Shown: positions 9,850 to 20,544 of the stretch, piece after piece | Position numbering within the stretch: position 1 is the first letter of the stretch | Layout of the letters: the number at the start of each line of letters is the position of its first letter | Source: Pelagomonas calceolata | Lineage: Eukaryota; Sar; Pelagophyceae; Pelagomonadales; Pelagomonadaceae | Assembly: GCA_918797485.1 (NCBI GenBank) | Contig: CAKKNE010000006.1 | Location: 1,054,001 to 1,118,000, forward strand | Direction of reading: 5' to 3' | DNA: 64,000 bases | Notes under the pieces: model-generated | Seen by the model: the letters and a program-made list of their open reading frames with translations, nothing else | The model's database searches: none | Told to the model about the DNA's origin: nothing | Made by a program: the position numbers and the translations under genes

Positions 9850-12469
9850 CTAGTCCATCCACTTGAACGGCGGCGGCCGCTCGGCGATGTTCGAGATCGA
9901 CGGCAGGTCCTCCAACTCGTGGAACCGCGCGTCGCAGTGGGCCTCGAAGGCCGTCACGAAGACGAGGCCCGGCGGCACGGGCTCGTCGTCGCCGAAGCCG
10001 CCCGAGACTGGTGGTGTGTTCACTATTTTTGTGATTTTCTCGTCCCTGTCGGAGTCGTCCTCGTAGGACGAGCTATCGCTCAAATCGCCCTTCGGGCAGA
10101 CCAGCGGCCGCTTCTTCTTCGGTTTTGTGGTGTCCTTGACGTCTGAAGATGTTATTCTAGCGCGCGTCTCGGGCTCCTCCGCGTCGCCACATAGAACCGC
10201 GTCGACGCGCCTCTGCACGAACTTCCGCGCCCACTCGAGTTCGACACCCTCACAGCCCTTGCCGCGGAAGGGCGGCGCGTGCATGACCACGAAGTTCGCA
10301 TGTTGCCCTACTTTTCCGACCTCGAGCTCCTCGTCCAGAAAACGCTGTTGCTTCGCGCGTCGAGGGTCGTCGGCGAAAGCTTCATTGGTCATCAATGCCG
10401 CGTTTAGAATAACGAATCTGGCCCCCTTGCGCCACAGACAATAAAAGGACGCGCCGAACTGCGCCTCCCACGCGTCCAGGGCTGCCGGTGTCGGCGCGTC
10501 ACTCAGAGAACAGACGTAGGCCACGGGGATCGCCTCCGAGATGCGCGCCATGGCCTTGCGGAAGAGTACCAAGTTTTCTGACGACGTCGCGAAGGTCCCC
10601 ACCACAAAGACCAATGGCGGCCGTAATCTGTTAATGGCCCGCGTCGCTCGGGATAACTGTGCCAATTCCTGGTCCTTGTCCGTGTAGCCGATCCGAGGAC
10701 CCCCCATGAGACAGAAGGCCGCCGGCTGCTCGTACTGGCCTTCTGTCGAAAAGTCGCATCCTAAGTACGACAACGTATCAACGTCACTCCGCAAAGCCCG
10801 CGCGTCCACGGGACTGTCGAAAAATAACTTGTGGACGTGGGGCTTTTGTAAGGCGCCCAACCTCTCCACATAACGCTTCAGCGTGGCTCGCTCCAACGGT
10901 GACAGGTTCTTGGCTGAAGGCGCGAGTCTCTTCTCTGGAATAGCGTCGGCCTTGCGCATCGCCAAAGCGTCACCGAGCGCTCGCAGTGCAAGTTCCTTCA
11001 ACGTAGCTATTCTCGACGCCGGCCGGTCGCACCTTCTTTCACAATTTGAATACTCGTCGCGCAGGAACTCCGTGTCTCTCAACAACGATAGGTCGCCCCG
11101 CGACCCGGCGCCTAATCTCTGAGCAGGCTCCTTCCTCAACAACGCATCCACGAATCCCAAAGCGGGCGACAGCCGCAAACAAGCCGGGAAGCGGTCGGCC
11201 GCGTTGCCCCGTCGTATTTTCAAAAATGAAAAGTAAGGTGATTGAGCTCGGAACGGACTATGACCGGTCAAGAACACATGCGCGACGACCCCAATGCTCC
11301 ACAGGTCGCTCTCAATCCCCGCATTCAGGGAATCGACGGCCTCGGGCGACATGTATTCTGGAGTCCCCACAAATTCGGGCCCGTTCAACCTAGAATCTTC
11401 GAGGTCCTTCGAGGTCCCGAAGTCGATGAGCTTGACGTGGCCGCGCGCGTCGAGCATCATATTTTCCGGTTTTAGATCTCTATGTACTAAATTGTGCGCG
11501 TGGCAGTGCTCGACGGCATCTATTAACTCGGCGACCCAGCACCGCGCTAACGAGTAGGGGGCTGGTATGCCGGCCTTCGACCCGTCCGCGTTCAAAGTGC
11601 GCGACCACATCTCGCCGCCGGGACATAATTCTAGTAAGAAGTATAGCGTCGCGTAGTCCTGGAAGGTCGCGTGGAGCAGGATGATGTTCGGGTGCGGGTC
11701 GTCACTCAGTCGCTTGAGGGCGGCCTGCGCGGGGGGTCTCGTGATGACGCCATCGCCGCGAGGCGCTGTTCGAACGGCCTCAAAATCAAAAATAAAAACA
11801 GCCCCGACCCGCTCTCCCGGAGACGAGTCGCGTCGACGGCGTAAAACCGCCGCGAGGACGCCGCGTGCGCACCTTCTCCATCTTCACTTCATTATGCACG
11901 TTGGGATGCCTCCTTTTTATTTTATCGACCTGGGCCTTCTCGACGAGCTTGAGGGCGAATCGTTGGGCGTCGCTCTTCCGCGCGACCTCGTAGACGGAGG
12001 AGTAGTTGCCCGTGCCGAGTTCGCCCAAAAACTCGAAATGTTTCGCCGTCGGCGCGCCGCGCGCCTCGTCCCGCTTCTGTTCTACGAGATCTCGCAATTT
12101 TTCGAGCGCTTCTCGTTCCTTTTCCCGTCGGTAATCATCATTCGGTGGCAGGTTCTGAAAGGCTTCGTCTAGACATCTATCCGCAGCATCGTACTGCTTG
12201 TCATCACAAAGAGCTCTGGCTTTGCGGTAGTAGGCCTTGGCGTAGGTCTTATCTAACTGTAAAGCTTCATTGGCGTCATCAATGGCTTTTTGTAGGCGGC
12301 CTATGCGCATCTGCGCGGCCGCTCGATTCGCGTAGAGCACCGCGGACGGTTGGATCCCAATGGCTTTCGTGTACAACGACAAGGCCTCCTGCGGGCGGTC
12401 CTCGTGCAGCGAGCGGTTCGCGTCGTCTTTCAATTGGTCGGCGCGCTTCGCGGCGTCGAGGGCCGCCAT
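9850..12469 (-). CDS. TPR - protein kinase - CPPED1-like (pseudo)phosphoesterase fusion
   Basis: Two exons, 12469..11873 and 11724..9850, joined in phase 0 across an introner, give 823 aa. TPR repeats span residues 5-110. The kinase domain has GELGTGNYSSV (149-159), FALK (K174), HRDLKPEN (D282), DFG (D300) and TPEYMSPE (to 327), with an AGC/PDK1-like look. Residues about 535-740 align by eye with the calcineurin-like phosphoesterase CPPED1 (AINRL, VFVVG, the SFYCLW segment, a QQRFLDEEL helix, VMHAPPF). The metal-ligand motifs are changed: ADPQ becomes GGPR, CGDLIH becomes VGTF, GNHD becomes SLSD, and GHYH is absent. The kinase appears active and the phosphoesterase fold probably inactive. An acidic Lys/Ser linker precedes the last strand. 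Upstream lies a divergent methyltransferase gene. Confidence 0.85.
11725..11872 (-). mobile_element. Introner family A (intron of TPR-kinase gene)
   Basis: 148 nt from GTGCGCACGCGGCG to CGCGCAG. It contains the family core (acgccgtcgacgcgactcgt, then ttttgaggccgttcg). Removing it joins EVKMEK to AALKRLSDD in phase 0. The downstream exon starts GC. Confidence 0.88.
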
Positions 12470-12874
12470 CGCGTTTCTTGTAAATGAGTACGGTGCTTGG
12501 GGTGCTGGCCAAACGAACCGCCTGCAGCGAGAATATGCCCAGCGAAAAGCTACGTGCGGCGTAGATTCAAAAGGGGCACGCGTGCGCCGCGTATGAGTCC
12601 AGCGAGTGTCGAGCTGCGCCTTGTGGCTCTTTGGCCGTGCGCCGTGCTTTCGGCAGCGGTTTGTTAGCTTATGTGGCTGTGGGGCGAGTCGTGCGGCTGT
12701 GGACGGCAAGGATTCCCACCAGCGTGCGCAGATGGCGCGTACGAGTGACAAACTTCGGCGCCGAGACTAGCGTATCGACATACTAGTAATCTGGCTGCCC
12801 GGCCGGCTAGCGCTGCCGAATAGCTCTCATAGGCAGCGTTTACGCCGTCGACGCGATCCCATCGACCGGCGGCC
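12470..12874. other. Intergenic, 405 bp, divergent promoter region
   Basis: It lies between the TPR-kinase (-) and the methyltransferase (+). The minus-strand frame stays open into this region up to 12751, but the Met at 12469 starts the conserved TPR and is preferred. Confidence 0.5.
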
Positions 12875-13765
12875 ATGCGAGCCCTGCGCGCCTGGCTGCC
12901 CCTCGCCCTCGCCGCACGCGTACGAGCCCGGAGCTACGCCATGGCGCTGGCAGGCTGCAGCAACCAAACCTATCACATGAGCGACTTAGCGACGATCGCG
13001 GGCAGCCAGCGCGGCGTCTGGGAGGAGCTGGGGAGCGTCGTGCCCTGGTGGAGCGTGCTGAGTAGTCCCGAGTTCGACGGCACCAACACCCTTAATGAAG
13101 ATAAAATGCGGACCTTCTACGACACGGGCGAGGAGGCCGTCGCCAAGGCCTTGGCCCGGACGGCGGAAATAGCTCGTACCCACGGCGCGCGCGCGGTCTG
13201 GTCCGGCGGCGGCATTGGGAGTACAGCTATTGATTTTGGCTGCGGTGTCGGGAGGTTGGCGCGGGCCCTCGCAGGGCGCTTCGCGAGCGTCTATTGTGTG
13301 GACCACTCCACGGCCCATCTGGGGCTCGCCGCTCGATCTATACAAGGCCGGGAGGCCTCGCGGCTCCATTACGTGGCGACATCGCAAGCCGGTGCCGAAA
13401 TAATAAATGAGGCCGCGGACTTCGTCTTGTCGCTGCTCTCGTTGCAGCACATGGTGCCCCAGCTGCAGGTCGCGGCTCTCGAGCATTTGTGCGACGCGCT
13501 GCGCGTGGGCGGGCTGGGGCGCGTCCAGCTGCTTACCGGGTATAGCGACTCCCCTTACGTGGAGCGGGACTGTGATTGGAGGTTAGCCGTGGAGGAGCGG
13601 GGCATGCAGCTCCACTTCCTGCCGCTGGACGAGGCGACGCGCCACCTGACGGAGCGGGGCTGCGCCGTGTTGGCGGAGGAGCCGTGCGACGACCACGTGT
13701 CCATCCCCGACCGCGCGTCGACGGCGCACTGCGTGACCTTCGCGAAGGGTAGTGTGGTAAGTTAG
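12875..13765 (+). CDS. Class I SAM-dependent methyltransferase with signal peptide
   Basis: Single exon, 296 aa. A hydrophobic N-terminus (RALRAWLPLALAARV) suggests entry to the secretory pathway. Motif I is AIDFGCGVGRLAR (residues 118-130), followed by the acidic residue in VYCVDHS (D143) at the end of strand 2. The VLSLLSLQHM region matches motif IV. Substrate unknown. It ends close to a convergent small membrane-protein gene. Confidence 0.8.
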   Translation: MRALRAWLPLALAARVRARSYAMALAGCSNQTYHMSDLATIAGSQRGVWEELGSVVPWWSVLSSPEFDGTNTLNEDKMRTFYDTGEEAVAKALARTAEIARTHGARAVWSGGGIGSTAIDFGCGVGRLARALAGRFASVYCVDHSTAHLGLAARSIQGREASRLHYVATSQAGAEIINEAADFVLSLLSLQHMVPQLQVAALEHLCDALRVGGLGRVQLLTGYSDSPYVERDCDWRLAVEERGMQLHFLPLDEATRHLTERGCAVLAEEPCDDHVSIPDRASTAHCVTFAKGSVVS

Positions 13766-13830
13766 AAGACTTGTTAGAAACGAAAGCCCGGGAATCGGGG
13801 CGTAGAAATCAAATTTCGCGTCGTGGGCGG

Positions 13831-14106
13831 TCAGGCGGTGTCCTTCGCCGCCGAGACGACGGGCGGCTCGTCCGCGTCCGGCCCGCCCGCGTCGCACCGG
13901 CGCTGCGCGCCAACCGAGCCGAGGACTGCGGCGAGCGCGGCGAGCGCGAAGAAGAGGCATGCCACGGGGTAGGCCCAATCCCCGGTCCCCATCAACCAGA
14001 GGCCGAATATGGCCGTAAAAATGATGGCCACAACGGCGTTGGTGCAAGCGCACGTCTGCACGCGGCCGCGGTGGCGCCGCTGGCTCTTTGGGTCTGCGTC
14101 GCGCAC
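13831..14106 (-). CDS. Small membrane protein, 3' part; 5' structure unresolved
   Basis: The minus frame reads ACTNAVVAIIFTAIFGLWLM and then AYPVACLFFALAALAAVLG: two membrane helices followed by a polar tail. The frame has no ATG in this stretch. Another hydrophobic segment (YLLIVGTLVLLGTSSCYF) lies upstream near 14110-14175 in a different frame, so there is probably at least one intron. A GC-AG intron around 14056-14104 would join them, but at 49 nt it is very short and I do not rely on it. Function unknown. Confidence 0.4.
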   Translation of the reverse strand: MRDADPKSQRRHRGRVQTCACTNAVVAIIFTAIFGLWLMGTGDWAYPVACLFFALAALAAVLGSVGAQRRCDAGGPDADEPPVVSAAKDTA

Positions 14107-14697
14107 GACAGCATCCGTGCGCGAAGTAACAGGACGACGTGCCGAGGAGGACGAGCGTGCCGACGATCAATAAATACTCTGTGCAGGGACCACTTGCCAG
14201 AAGGGGAAGCAGTTCCACACGGCCCGCGCCGGCCGCGGCGCGGCGGCGAGGAGGAGGGCCGTCGCGTAGCGGCCCATTAATCAGGAGCACTCGCCAGGCG
14301 TCGATCCGGTCCTCGCACGTGGATATCTGCAGCTTTATAACGTCGCGGTAGCCTGAAGGTAGGTTTTGCCCGACCAGCCTTGCCAAAGCTCTCAGGATGC
14401 GCAGAGCAAAAGTTTGAAAATCCGGTGGAGAGGTCTCTCCCACCAACGAGCGAGCGCTCGCGACGCGCAACGGCGGCTCCCGGGCGCGGAAATGCGGGGA
14501 CACTAGTCGCTTGAGGCAGTGGCGTCACAGCTCCGGTGCTCTCGCACTGTTGGTGAGACGGCCCCCGCGCGCCACGCAGCCGGGACCACCAACGCCGCCG
14601 GCGCGGCAGAGCAACCCCACGCCCCGGGGCCGCGGGCCGCAGAACATTTTGAATCCGTTGGCTGCCCCACTGGCGCCAAACTCAAGCACCTCGCCCC
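14107..14697. other. Region with unresolved 5' exon(s) and intergenic DNA
   Basis: It holds the likely upstream part of the small membrane-protein gene, including one hydrophobic segment in another frame, and the promoter side of the 91-aa gene. I cannot place exon limits. Confidence 0.35.
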
Positions 14698-14973
14698 ATG
14701 GCCAGCACGAGCGACCGCAGCGCGTCGCCGCCGTCTCCTGTGCGCGTCTCCGCGGCGACGACGCCCCTGCCGGACCGCCCGCGCCGGCCTAGCGACGGCA
14801 GGGGCCGCGTTGACGAGTTGCCCGCGGAACAACGCGCGCGTCTGCGGGACCTGCTCTTCGTAGCGGGCGGCCTCGAGCCCGACGCCTTGAAACGTGTATC
14901 TACAAGTACGTCGTCCGACGACTCGGACGACGAGGTCTTTGTCAAGCCTCGAAAACGGCGACTCGAGAGGTGA
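14698..14973 (+). CDS. Small unknown protein, 91 aa
   Basis: ATG in good context (CCCCATGGCC). Ser/Pro-rich start, a short helical centre (LPAEQRARLRDLLFVAGG), then an acidic SSDDSDDEVF stretch and a basic end (KPRKRRLER) resembling a nuclear localisation signal. No family recognised. It could be a small nuclear protein. Confidence 0.5.
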   Translation: MASTSDRSASPPSPVRVSAATTPLPDRPRRPSDGRGRVDELPAEQRARLRDLLFVAGGLEPDALKRVSTSTSSDDSDDEVFVKPRKRRLER

Positions 14974-15020
14974 CGCCGCCGCTCGTCGCCCCCCTTGTCT
15001 GTACCGCTCGTCTAATAACC

Positions 15021-15713
15021 TTATCTTAATCTATCGGAGGCGGCGTAGAGCGCGCCCACGACCACAACACAGCGTAATAATGCCTCGGGCCGCGTCATAA
15101 CCATGGAGACGACGTTGCCGAGCGACTGCAGCGCCGACACGAGGGCCAGCAGCGTCCAGGGGTTCGCGCGGAAGACCGATACCAGGCGCGTCAGCAAGGA
15201 CCCGTCGCCCGCGAACATCGCCCGAAACAGCTCCGCCTCGTCGGAATAGGCCCCGTAATTGTAGGTCGTCTCCGACGACGCACCGTCCTCGCCGAAGCGT
15301 ACGTTCCGCCCGTCCTGGAGCGCGGCGTAGGCCGCCGACACGCGCTTGAAGGCCTCCTCGGCGTGCGGTGCCCGGCACTTGTCGGGGTGGAGGCGCAGCG
15401 CGAGCCGCCGGTACGCCTTCTTGCAGGCGGCCGGCGACGCGCCTCTCTCTACACCGAGCGCTTCGTACGCGTCGGCGGCGGCGAGCGCTCGCTCAATGGC
15501 CGCGGCGACGTCTTGGGGCACGTCGGCCGCCGGCGCCGGCGCCGCGGCCGGCGCCGGCGCCCGCGGTGCCGCCGCCCGCTCGCGCAGCAAGACGCGCACG
15601 CGGTCCGCGAGCTCCTTCTTCTCCGTCGCGTGCGCGCAGGTCGCGTCGTTGCGCGCCGCCAGGAAGGCCCTCAGTTCGCGCACGGACCACTGCCCCGGGT
15701 CTTCCTGCGGCAT
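15021..15713 (-). CDS. DnaJ-domain protein with SAP-like N-terminus and C-terminal membrane segment
   Basis: 230 aa from ATG at 15713. [15 protein letters not shown]...KKELADRV (residues about 8-40) resembles a SAP/SAP-like helix pair, and an Ala/Pro linker follows. The J-domain ([23 protein letters not shown]...LHPDK) carries an intact HPD tripeptide, so it can stimulate Hsp70. Near the C-terminus are a hydrophobic stretch ([20 protein letters not shown]) and another ([14 protein letters not shown]), suggesting a membrane anchor, perhaps in the ER. The longer frame upstream of 15713 uses non-ATG codons and is not preferred. Confidence 0.85.
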   Translation of the reverse strand: MPQEDPGQWSVRELRAFLAARNDATCAHATEKKELADRVRVLLRERAAAPRAPAPAAAPAPAADVPQDVAAAIERALAAADAYEALGVERGASPAACKKAYRRLALRLHPDKCRAPHAEEAFKRVSAAYAALQDGRNVRFGEDGASSETTYNYGAYSDEAELFRAMFAGDGSLLTRLVSVFRANPWTLLALVSALQSLGNVVSMVMTRPEALLRCVVVVGALYAASDRLR

Positions 15714-16113
15714 ACCGATCACCGGCAATCAATTACACGCGTCGGTGGCGTCGAGGCACCATCGATGATGCGTTCGGGCAGCACTCACCGCTGCCAATTC
15801 CTTTGGCTGTGTGATCTCAGCTCGTCTGGGAGGCTAGTAGGTCAATTGATTTTACCCACCGCTCCGCTCGATAGCTCCGAAAGAAGGTCCCTTCTAGGCA
15901 TGACTACTTAAAAAACTAGACATAGACATACTAGCGCAGTCCAGCTCGAGCTCCTTCGCGCTATAAAATTAGAAGGCCTGGAGTGCGTGTGTGGCGCTGG
16001 TGCAAGCCGCAGCGCGCGCAGGAACACCAGTTTCAATACCGTGACCGCTGCGCCGTGCCGCGGCCCCAGCAAGGCGCTCCCTGGAAGTGACCCTTAGGAC
16101 ACCTGGCACAGCC
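15714..16113. other. Intergenic, 400 bp, divergent promoter region
   Basis: It lies between the DnaJ gene (-) and the ubiquitin E1 gene (+). A fragment resembling the introner core (gtggcgtcgaggcaccatcg) is visible near 15745. Nothing else is supported. Confidence 0.45.
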
Positions 16114-19100
16114 ATGGCGGACGCCGCGGCCGAGAAGCGCGCGGCGAACAAGTTCTCGCGCCAGAACGCCGCGCTAGGAGCGGAAACCACAAAATTCCTG
16201 CGCGAGGCCAAGGTCCTCGTCGTCGGCCTGCGCGGCGCCGGCATCGAGCGGCGCACGAATCAAATTTAGGCGCCTGCACACCCGCCTCACCGGTCGATTC
16301 GCACAGGCGTCGAGACGGCGAAGAACTGCTTGTTGCAGGGCGTCGGCCACTTATCACTCTATGACCCGAAGCCCTGCGCCGAAAGTGACAGAGGTGCCAA
16401 TTTCTTTATCGGCGCGCCGGACGTCGGCCGGCCGAGGGACCAGGTCTGCGCGCCGCGCTTGCAGGAACTCAATCCTGATGCTGTCGTCCACGTCGCCGAG
16501 GCGTTGGACGAAGACTTGGTGGAGTCGTGTACTTGTGTCGTTTTCACAGATGGTGTCAATAGAGCGGAATTAGTAAGGTGGAACGAGTTCTGCCGGTCCC
16601 GCATGACGGACGTCGTGGACGAGCGCGGCGTTTCTATGACCGTAGCGGCACCGATCAGTTTTGTGTGGGCGGTCTGTGCCGGGTTATGTCTGTCGATTTT
16701 CGTGGACCATGGGGATCAGTTCGAGTGCCGCGACGCCGACGGTGAAAGGCCTGTGGTGAGATTGGTGGAGTCGATCTCATGTGAAAAACAAGGTTTGGTA
16801 CGATACGCCGTGCCCGACGGCGTGCCCGCGACGTCGCCGCCGGTCGACTCGTTGTACGCCTTTTCTGATGTGCAGGGGTGCTGCGGGTCTGCTCTAGGAG
16901 GTAGTGGGTTGAACGACTGCGCCCCCTTCCCTTTTACTACCAACAGTGGAGACCCGGCGAACTCCTTTAGAATTGGGGACACTACTTCGTTGTCACCTTA
17001 TGAGGGAGGTGGTCTCATCACGGAAACGAAACGACCGAAAACACTACGCTTTAGAAGCTTAGGTGAGCGGTTAGTAGCGCCCGGCACGCCTTTTGGGAGT
17101 GACGGAATACCGATGACCGATTACACGTTTTCGGGCAAGGAGGCGCAGGTCCACGCCGGTCTTGTTGGATTGATGGAGTTCGAAGCCAGTCAAAAGAGAC
17201 TGCCCAACGCGAACGACGAGCAAGATGCCGAAGATGTTTTGTCTGCGGCAAAAACGTATGCGGCCGCGTGTCAAGTTTTGAACACGGCGACGGCCGACGG
17301 CGCGAAGGCGCTGGACGTCACGATTGATGAGTCTGTAGTGAGAGCCTACGCGAGGCACGCGTCCGTGGAGTTGCAGCCCGTGGCGACGTTCGCGGGCGGC
17401 GTCGTGGCCCAAGAGGTCGTCAAAAGGTCCGGAAAATACACGCCGATTGATGGCTTCGCGCACTTTGCGTTTCTCGAGACGATGCCCGATCCCCCTCCAG
17501 CCTTAGCTGATCGGGCGCCGCGCGGTGACAGGTATGACGACCTCGCGGCGGTGTTTGGGAGAAGCTTCGTCGAGAAGCTCGGTGATTTGACTTATTTTTT
17601 AGTTGGAAGCGGTGCTTTAGGCTGCGAGTTCGTGAAGAACTTTGCGCTGTGTGGCGTGTGTTGCGGTCCGGAAGGTTCGCTCACGATTGCCGATGCGGAT
17701 CGCATCGAGCTATCGAACCTCACGCGACAGTTTCTGTTCCGAGAACACAACGTGGGCCAGTCGAAAGCGCTAGCGGCGGCGGCCATGGCGACGAATCCGG
17801 GAGGACGCACGCGCGCGCCGCCCATGAACGAACATTTGAAAGTGACGTGTCATGAAGCGTACGTCGGACCCGCGACCGAGGTAAGCCCGTTCACGGACGA
17901 GTTCTGGGAGGGTTTGGACGGCGTCTGCAACGCCTTGGACAACATGGAGGCGCGGTTCTACGTCGACAAGGCCTGCGTGACCTTCGAGAAGAGCCTGTTG
18001 GAGTCGGGCACGATGGGTACTTCGGGGAACGTGCGATCTCCGCGTTTTGAGGTGTTGCGGTGCCTTCACTTTGTTGGTGTGACTCGTGTGCATCTCACTT
18101 CCATGAGAGTGGTTTCTTTGTCGAATTTGAGTGAATTCGGACCGAACCGCAATGCTCCGCGCAGGTCGACCCCGTCGTGCCGCATAAAACAAAAACTTAC
18201 AGAGAAGGAGGTAATGCGGCGGAGGGCCAGGGCGTGCCCATGTGCACTTTGCGGAACTTTCCCCATCTCATTGATCATTGCATCGAGTGGGCTCGCGATA
18301 AATTTGCCGAGTTGTTTGAAAAACCGCAACGGCGCGTCAAGAAGTTCTGTTCAGAGCCGCAGGCTACCTTGACCGATTTACAGCGGAGATTGGAGTCCAG
18401 CGATCCGGCGGATGTGGAAGGTGCGTCGGCCGAAGCGTTGTTGCTGTGGCAGGCGTTGGAGGTCGCCACTGCACCATTAGAACAAAGGCGACAGTTATGT
18501 GCTCAAAGATGTTATGATGCGTTCCACGGCTTTTTTCGGGATCAAATTTGCGATCTCATACGGGCCTATCCCAAAGATGCGAGAGTGATGAAAAATGGCC
18601 AGGACAAGGGCCCGTTCTGGTCCGGCCACAAGCGCTTCCCCACGGCGGCCACTTACGGCGACGACGCGGACCAGTGGCGCTTTCTGGTGAGCGCGACGCA
18701 CATCCTGGCGCAGAGCATGGGCGCGCAGCCTCGTAAAACGGAGGGCGACGACGACTACGCTTCTTCCGAGAGGAATGAGGTCTTTGCCGCTTCCGTGGCC
18801 CAGACTTGTGTCATCCCGCCGTACATCCCGGGCACCGTCGACAAGGACATCGAGGGCGACACTTCTGATGTAGCGACGCCGGACAATTCGGTAGATGTGG
18901 CCCGATCAAAGGGTTTGGAAGCCTTGCAGCGCCTGTCTTCCGTAAATCTCACTTCGGTAGATGTGGAACCGGCCGACTTCGAGAAAGATGACGACTACAA
19001 CTTCCACGTGCGTTTTCCGTGTCTTACGTGACGCGGTCGCCGCGCCGCCGTCGTCACGAGCCCACGAGTGATATCACACAGATCGACTTCGTCACGGCCT

Positions 19101-20101
19101 GCGCGAATTGTAGGGCCAGGAACTACGCCATCCCGCCGACCGACTTCGACAAAGCGAAACTCACGGCTGGTCGGATCATCCCCGCGATCGCGACCACCAC
19201 GGCCGCCGTGACGGGTTTGGTATTGCTCGAAATGTTCAAGATCCTCCAGGACAAGCCCGCGACGGATTTAAGAACAAGACAGGTCGGCCTCGCGCTGAAT
19301 TACTACCCGTCCTTCGACGCCGACAATTTGGTCACGTTCAAGACGAAGGACGTGCGCTCGCGGCGTCCTGTGGTGTCTTCACTTTGTCGCTGGGACTCGT
19401 ATCATGTTGTGGGTGGTTTCTTTTGCGATTTTGAGTCCGCGCAGGTGAAGACGAAGCCCGACGCCGTGTCTCTGCCGGAGCAGGCCTTCGACGCGAAGGG
19501 CGACATCAAGCCCGAGTTCTACGAAGTTACGACGATTGTAGCTTATCCGGAAGGGCACTCGGTCTGGTCGAAAATTGAGCTTCCCGAGGGTGCTGCGGAC
19601 TGGAAGGTCGCCGACCTGAAGGCCTGGTTGTCGGACGAGCACAAGCTTTCATTAACAGCCTGGAACCTGCCTTGCGGCGAGGTGACGGATTCGGATGGGG
19701 AGAAACGAGCTGTCAGTGCTAGAGTGTATCCCGCGCCGGTCGCGGTGGATCTGCGGAAGCTGCCTTCTCTAGAACTCTCAAAACCCCAGGCCATGATGGC
19801 CCTGCAGAAGCAGCGCGTGGGCGGGCTCATGATGAAGTACCTGAGCGAGTGGAGCAGATACAAGCAGCTCGGGTCCTTACCGGACAACATCCCGGAGCCC
19901 GAAAGAAGTACGGCGGAGATGACGCTCCGAGAGATCCTGGAGGTCAAGGGCAAGATGCAGCTCGGCCACAAGCGCCGCGTGATTTTAGATGGGCTGTCGT
20001 GCTCGGTCACGCGGGCCTCGCCCTCGGCGATGGACACGGACGAGCCGACCGAGGAGGAGTTCGACGTCGAGAAGCTCGCGCCGGTGCTGCTGAAGCTCTA
20101 G
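16114..20101 (+). CDS. UBA1: Ubiquitin-activating enzyme E1
   Basis: Five exons: 16114..16240, 16307..18030, 18165..19007, 19082..19351, 19445..20101, giving 1206 aa. The inactive half starts with VLVVGLRGAG|VETAKN across intron 1. The active adenylation domain has VGSGALGCEFVKNFA and ADRIELSNLTRQFLF. The catalytic cysteine is in MCTLRNFPHLIDH (C644), and the C-terminal ubiquitin-fold domain follows YAIPPTDFDKAKLTAGRIIPAIATTTAAVTG. It activates ubiquitin with ATP and hands it to E2 enzymes. It is about 150 residues longer than animal UBA1, mainly from insertions in the first half. Intron 1 uses a GC donor. Intron 4 is stop-free and a multiple of three. Confidence 0.95.
16241..16306 (+). mobile_element. 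Degenerate family T introner, GC-AG intron 1 of UBA1
   Basis: 66 nt. The upstream flank gcatcgag and the downstream exon gcgtcgag match 7 of 8, like a target duplication. Inside, GAATCAAATTTAGGCG resembles the left end of the 26229-26551 copy, and the right end reads GATTCGCACAG. Donor GC, acceptor CAG. Splicing restores GAGVETAKN. Confidence 0.75.
18031..18164 (+). mobile_element. Introner family A, UBA1 intron 2
   Basis: 134 nt from GTGCGATCTCCGCG to GCTCCGCGCAG, with the ggtgccttcac and gaattcggaccg core segments. Splicing joins GTSGN to VDPVVPHK, the expected E1 sequence. Confidence 0.92.
19008..19081 (+). other. UBA1 intron 3, not clearly an introner
   Basis: 74 nt, GTGCGT ... ATATCACACAG. 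It has no family core. The downstream exon begins ATC rather than GT/GC, unlike nearly all others. It joins YNFH to IDFVTACAN, the conserved E1 reading. Confidence 0.85.
19352..19444 (+). mobile_element. Introner family A, short, UBA1 intron 4
   Basis: 93 nt (31 codons, no stop) from GTGCGCTCGCGGCG to GAGTCCGCGCAG. If retained it would insert 31 residues in frame. Splicing gives FKTKD-VKTKPD. Confidence 0.85.
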
Positions 20102-20119
20102 GCGTTTGCCCCTCCCGTG

Positions 20120-20343
20120 GACTAACTTTGATCTAGTCTTACTTTCGTGCCTCATGGCGTTGTCGTACCGCTCGCAAAGCCTGCTCAATCCTAACTGCGG
20201 TCGGGTGCGCGGCGCCGAGCACGCGCCGCGCGATCCGGTCCGTGTCCTCGAGCGTCGTCAAGGCTTCGCGGAGGTCGTCGAGCGTGGCGCCGTCGGCTTG
20301 GATCCGTTTACAAATCTGCTTGTGGCCGCGGCGCCAGTGGTCA
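20120..20343 (-). pseudogene. MYND/TPR protein fragment, 3' part
   Basis: On the minus strand this reads YDHWRRGHKQIC (end of a MYND zinc finger), then LDDLREALTTLEDTDRIARRVLGAAHP and a TAA near 20139. It closely resembles LDDLREAVSMLEEIEPTARRVLGGAHP of the gene at 28890-30212. An in-frame stop lies directly upstream and there is no start codon, so this is gene debris or an isolated last exon. Confidence 0.6.
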
Positions 20344-20523
20344 TACGCACAGTGCCTCTACCAAAACGCCGGCGCGTCCCGCAGCGACCTGACCGAGGCG
20401 ATCGCACAGCTCGAGGACCTCGACAAACGAATGACCCGTACATACGGAGCCGCCCACCCGCAGACAGGTTACACCCGCCACTGCTTAGCGGAGGCACGAG
20501 TGAAGCTCGCCCTCACAGCATAA
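20341..20523 (+). pseudogene. TPR protein fragment, opposite strand
   Basis: The plus frame reads SRSDLTEAIAQLEDLDKRMTR then TYGAAHPQTG and ends with TAA at 20523. It is the same kind of TPR C-terminal unit as the fragment to the left, on the other strand and touching it head to head. No credible start. Confidence 0.5.
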
Positions 20524-20544
20524 GTAGCGCTAAGCAAAACTAAA

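Noticed and set aside
13583-14503. 306-codon minus ORF
   Set aside because: It overlaps the methyltransferase antisense and the small membrane-protein frame. Only one hydrophobic stretch in it seems real.
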